From an uncultured Peptococcaceae bacterium (GTDB lineage: Bacteria; Bacillota; Peptococcia; Peptococcales; Peptococcaceae), in contig CABVBB010000151.1 in the NCBI GenBank assembly GCA_902496505.1, positions 1 to 6,053 on the forward strand: DNA of 6,053 bases. The letters are read 5' to 3'. Position numbers and translations under genes: made by a program. Below, one piece after another: positions 3,778 through 6,053 of this stretch. The notes under the pieces are model-generated. The model made no database searches, had not been told where the DNA came from, and was given only the letters and a program-made list of their open reading frames with translations. Each line of letters opens with the position of its first letter. The first letter of the stretch is position 1.

Positions 3778-6053
3778 TCAGCCCTCTTGTTCCATATAGT
3801 CTCCCAGCACCTGATACAGATGAGCAACGTCTACCGGCTTGGCGATATGCGCGTTCATCCCGGCTTCCAGTGCTGCTGTAACATCCTCTTGAAAGGCATT
3901 GGCAGTCATGGCGATGATCGGGATGTGCGCTGCATTGTCCCGCGGGGCGCTGCGAATAGCTCGCGCTGCCTGGTAGCCGTCCATGCCTGGCATCTGGATA
4001 TCCATCAAGATAGCGTCGCACACACGCCCAGCAGGGGAAAGAAACCATTCTACGGCTGCCTTCCCGTCCTTGACCCAGTGCACCTGAGCGCCAGCCATTC
4101 GCAAAAGTTCTTCAGCGATCTCGCCATTCAGGTCATTATCCTCCGCCAGCAGGACGTTCCGGCCAAAAAGCAGCTTCTGCACGGCTTCTTCAGCCGCCTG
4201 ATCAGAGACGATCCGTTCTGAGCCTGCTGCGGAGAGGAGGCTGTTGTATAGTGAGGAAGCAAACAACGGCTTTGCCAAAAATAAATTAGCGCCTGCCTCT
4301 CGGGCTTCCATCTCGATCTGGCTGTAATCGTAAGCGGTAATGATGATAATGAGCGTATCCGGCCCGACAATGGCCCGTATTTGCCGAATGGTCTCGAGAC
4401 CATCCATCGCCGGCATCTGCCAATCGATCAAGCACACATCATATTCATTCGCCGCTTCATGGGCGGCGCGTATTTCGTCCACCGCCTCCTGACCGCTCAG
4501 CACCCGCTTGGCGATGATGCCAAAGCGCTCCAGCAGGAGGGCCGTATAGGCGCCGTCATCTGGATCATTATCCGTGATCAGGACCTTGAGCTGAGCCATG
4601 ACCGGATATTTTATCGCCCGCTGAGGCGCGTCGGCCAAGCTGAAAGGCAGCTCCACTGTGAAGGTGGTGCCCTCGCCTAAACGGCTGGTGACGGAGATCG
4701 AGCCGCCCAAGAGTTCCACCAAATTTTTGGTGATCGACATCCCCAGCCCTGTTCCATTCAAATTTTCACTGCTTGTTGTACGCTCCTGCTCAAAGGGTTC
4801 GTAAAGTCGCTCCAAAAACGCTTCGCTCATGCCTCTGCCGGTATCACTGATAAGGAAGCGCAGCCTGACATAGTTGCCCTTGTCTGCCAATCGGCTGATG
4901 CCCAGTCTCACGCTGCCGCCTGCCGGCGTAAACTTGACTGCATTGGACAGCAGATTGAGCAGTATTTGACTGACGCGTACGGAATCGCCCATCAGCTCTT
5001 CTTCCGTCGCCTCCTGCAAAGAAGTATGAAACTCCAGCCCACGGGCAGCAGCCTGGGGAAAAATGATGGCTGTGACGGATTCCAGCACTTGCTGGAGGTA
5101 GAAAGGCTCCCGATTGACGGTCAGTTTGCCGTCCTCTATCTTGGACATATCCAGCACGTCATTGATGATGGAAAGCAGATGTTTGGAAGAAAAACCGATC
5201 TTCTTCAAGCAATCTTCCACCCGCGCCTGATCCTCGATATGCGCCGCAGCAATGGTGGTCATGCCAATGATCGCATTCATCGGGGTACGTATCTCATGAG
5301 ACATCTTCGACAGGAAGGAGCGCTTGGCATCCCCTGCACGCAGTGCTCCCGCCAAAGCATCCCGCAGCTGCTGGGTCTGCTCCTCTAATTTCTGCTGGAT
5401 CTCCCACTGCTCCGTCACATCGATGTAAAGCAAAAGATATACCGGATCGCCGTCGATCCAATCCACGCAGTCACCAGTGATCTGCACCCAAATATCCTTG
5501 CCCTGCTGGCTGTGCAGCTGGGTCATCAGACTAATATGCTCTCCCTGCCGCACCGGCTCCAGCTGCTCTGCAAACAGCGCTTCATTGTCCTTTAGATTCC
5601 GCTTCAGCAAAGTATCATACTCCTGCGCTTGCGTCCCAAAAAACGCCTTGAAGCGGTCGTTAGCATCCAAAAGCTGCATATTCATATGATCCTTGATCAG
5701 GTATTTGGCTAAAAACCCTGGAATATTGTTATACGTAATGGTTTGTGCCTGCTTGATCTCCACCAAGTCCGTGATATCGGTGATGACTGTGTATGCAATA
5801 GGGATCCCTTGGTAAGTTTCATCCGTAATGGTCCCGCTCATCCGCACCCAAACATGACCACCGCCTTTGACCGGCATCCGCGTGATCAGACTGAATTGAC
5901 GGCTGCCTCCCTGTATCGCTTCCCCTACTGCTTCACGGATCTTCTGCAGTTCTTCTTCGTAGTGGTGATAGCGATAATAGTTATCCGGCCGATCATGAAA
6001 CAGGGCCTCATATTCCTCCTGGGGATAACGGATAAGCTGATAATAAAAATCAT
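3778..6053 (-). CDS. Hybrid sensor histidine kinase, PAS-PAS-HisKA-HATPase-REC-REC (5' end outside window)
   Basis: Two-component sensor kinase; 757 residues are visible and the N terminus is beyond the right edge. The ATG at 5877 is internal: the frame is open upstream and encodes PAS sequence (DFYYQLIRYP onward). Numbering from the first visible codon, PAS-1 is about 1-98 and PAS-2 about 105-213, then a coiled linker 214-245. HisKA contains KMSHEIRTPMNAIIG with phospho-acceptor H252. The ATPase domain has the N box LLNLLSNAVKF (N370), DTGRGM (D403), YEPFEQ and GTGLGM (433-438). Receiver 1 (about 487-603) has D543 in LIDWQMPAMDG, T572 and K594. Receiver 2 (about 631-753) has E637/D638, D684 in LMDIQMPGMDG, T716 and K738. 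In receiver 1 the usual acidic pair reads D494-N495. No Hpt or DNA-binding output follows, so phosphate would pass to a separate Hpt protein or regulator. No membrane segment is visible; any lies upstream. The signal is unknown. Confidence 0.95.
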   Translation of the reverse strand, partial: DFYYQLIRYPQEEYEALFHDRPDNYYRYHHYEEELQKIREAVGEAIQGGSRQFSLITRMPVKGGGHVWVRMSGTITDETYQGIPIAYTVITDITDLVEIKQAQTITYNNIPGFLAKYLIKDHMNMQLLDANDRFKAFFGTQAQEYDTLLKRNLKDNEALFAEQLEPVRQGEHISLMTQLHSQQGKDIWVQITGDCVDWIDGDPVYLLLYIDVTEQWEIQQKLEEQTQQLRDALAGALRAGDAKRSFLSKMSHEIRTPMNAIIGMTTIAAAHIEDQARVEDCLKKIGFSSKHLLSIINDVLDMSKIEDGKLTVNREPFYLQQVLESVTAIIFPQAAARGLEFHTSLQEATEEELMGDSVRVSQILLNLLSNAVKFTPAGGSVRLGISRLADKGNYVRLRFLISDTGRGMSEAFLERLYEPFEQERTTSSENLNGTGLGMSITKNLVELLGGSISVTSRLGEGTTFTVELPFSLADAPQRAIKYPVMAQLKVLITDNDPDDGAYTALLLERFGIIAKRVLSGQEAVDEIRAAHEAANEYDVCLIDWQMPAMDGLETIRQIRAIVGPDTLIIIITAYDYSQIEMEAREAGANLFLAKPLFASSLYNSLLSAAGSERIVSDQAAEEAVQKLLFGRNVLLAEDNDLNGEIAEELLRMAGAQVHWVKDGKAAVEWFLSPAGRVCDAILMDIQMPGMDGYQAARAIRSAPRDNAAHIPIIAMTANAFQEDVTAALEAGMNAHIAKPVDVAHLYQVLGDYMEQEG

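Noticed and set aside
5875..5877. ATG at 5877 as the start of the histidine kinase
   Set aside because: The same frame continues without a stop to the window edge and encodes the rest of a PAS domain, so the real start lies beyond 6053.
6051..6053. ATG at the extreme right edge as a kinase start
   Set aside because: It is out of frame with the kinase; the in-frame codon starts at 6051 (GAT).

Overview
The window comes from a low-to-mid GC member of the Bacillota (Firmicutes). Three things point there: strong AGGAG-type ribosome binding sites, an AccB/AccC pair of bacterial type, and a TTAGTA-N5-TACTAA dyad in the acc promoter that matches the operator of FapR, the fatty-acid repressor of that phylum. 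I cannot place it to genus. All convincing genes lie on the minus strand, so transcription runs from high to low coordinates.

In transcription order the layout is as follows. (1) 6053-3778: a hybrid sensor histidine kinase, cut by the right edge of the window, with two PAS domains, HisKA, HATPase and two receiver domains. It is closed by a good intrinsic terminator. (2) 3653-3186: a MarR-family repressor with its own TTGACA promoter. (3) 3126-1981: an alpha/beta hydrolase of the FrsA/dihydropseudooxynicotine-hydrolase type. A TGTTAA-N5-TTAACA palindrome overlaps the marR promoter start point, and a second copy sits just before the hydrolase gene, so these two genes look like one autoregulated unit. 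(4) 1902-1690: a 70-residue protein with two predicted membrane segments, with its own extended -10 promoter and a hairpin terminator. (5) 1466-1023 and 1012-1 (cut by the left edge): accB and accC, the biotin carboxyl carrier protein and biotin carboxylase of acetyl-CoA carboxylase, 10 bp apart and probably translationally coupled.

The most informative non-coding stretch is the accB leader (1467-1689). It holds a near-consensus promoter (TTTACA-N17-TATAAT), the FapR-like operator just downstream of it, a possible second promoter, and a TTTGA-N3-TCAAA palindrome resembling a FabT site next to the accB ribosome binding site. If this reading is right, synthesis of malonyl-CoA is controlled by the regulator that senses malonyl-CoA, possibly with a second acyl-ACP-type control.

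I see no rRNA, tRNA, CRISPR array, insertion sequence or phage gene. There is no stretch of more than 300 bases without a gene. No single feature proves a wholly new system; the best candidates for novelty are the MarR/hydrolase unit with its paired operators and the double-palindrome acc leader.
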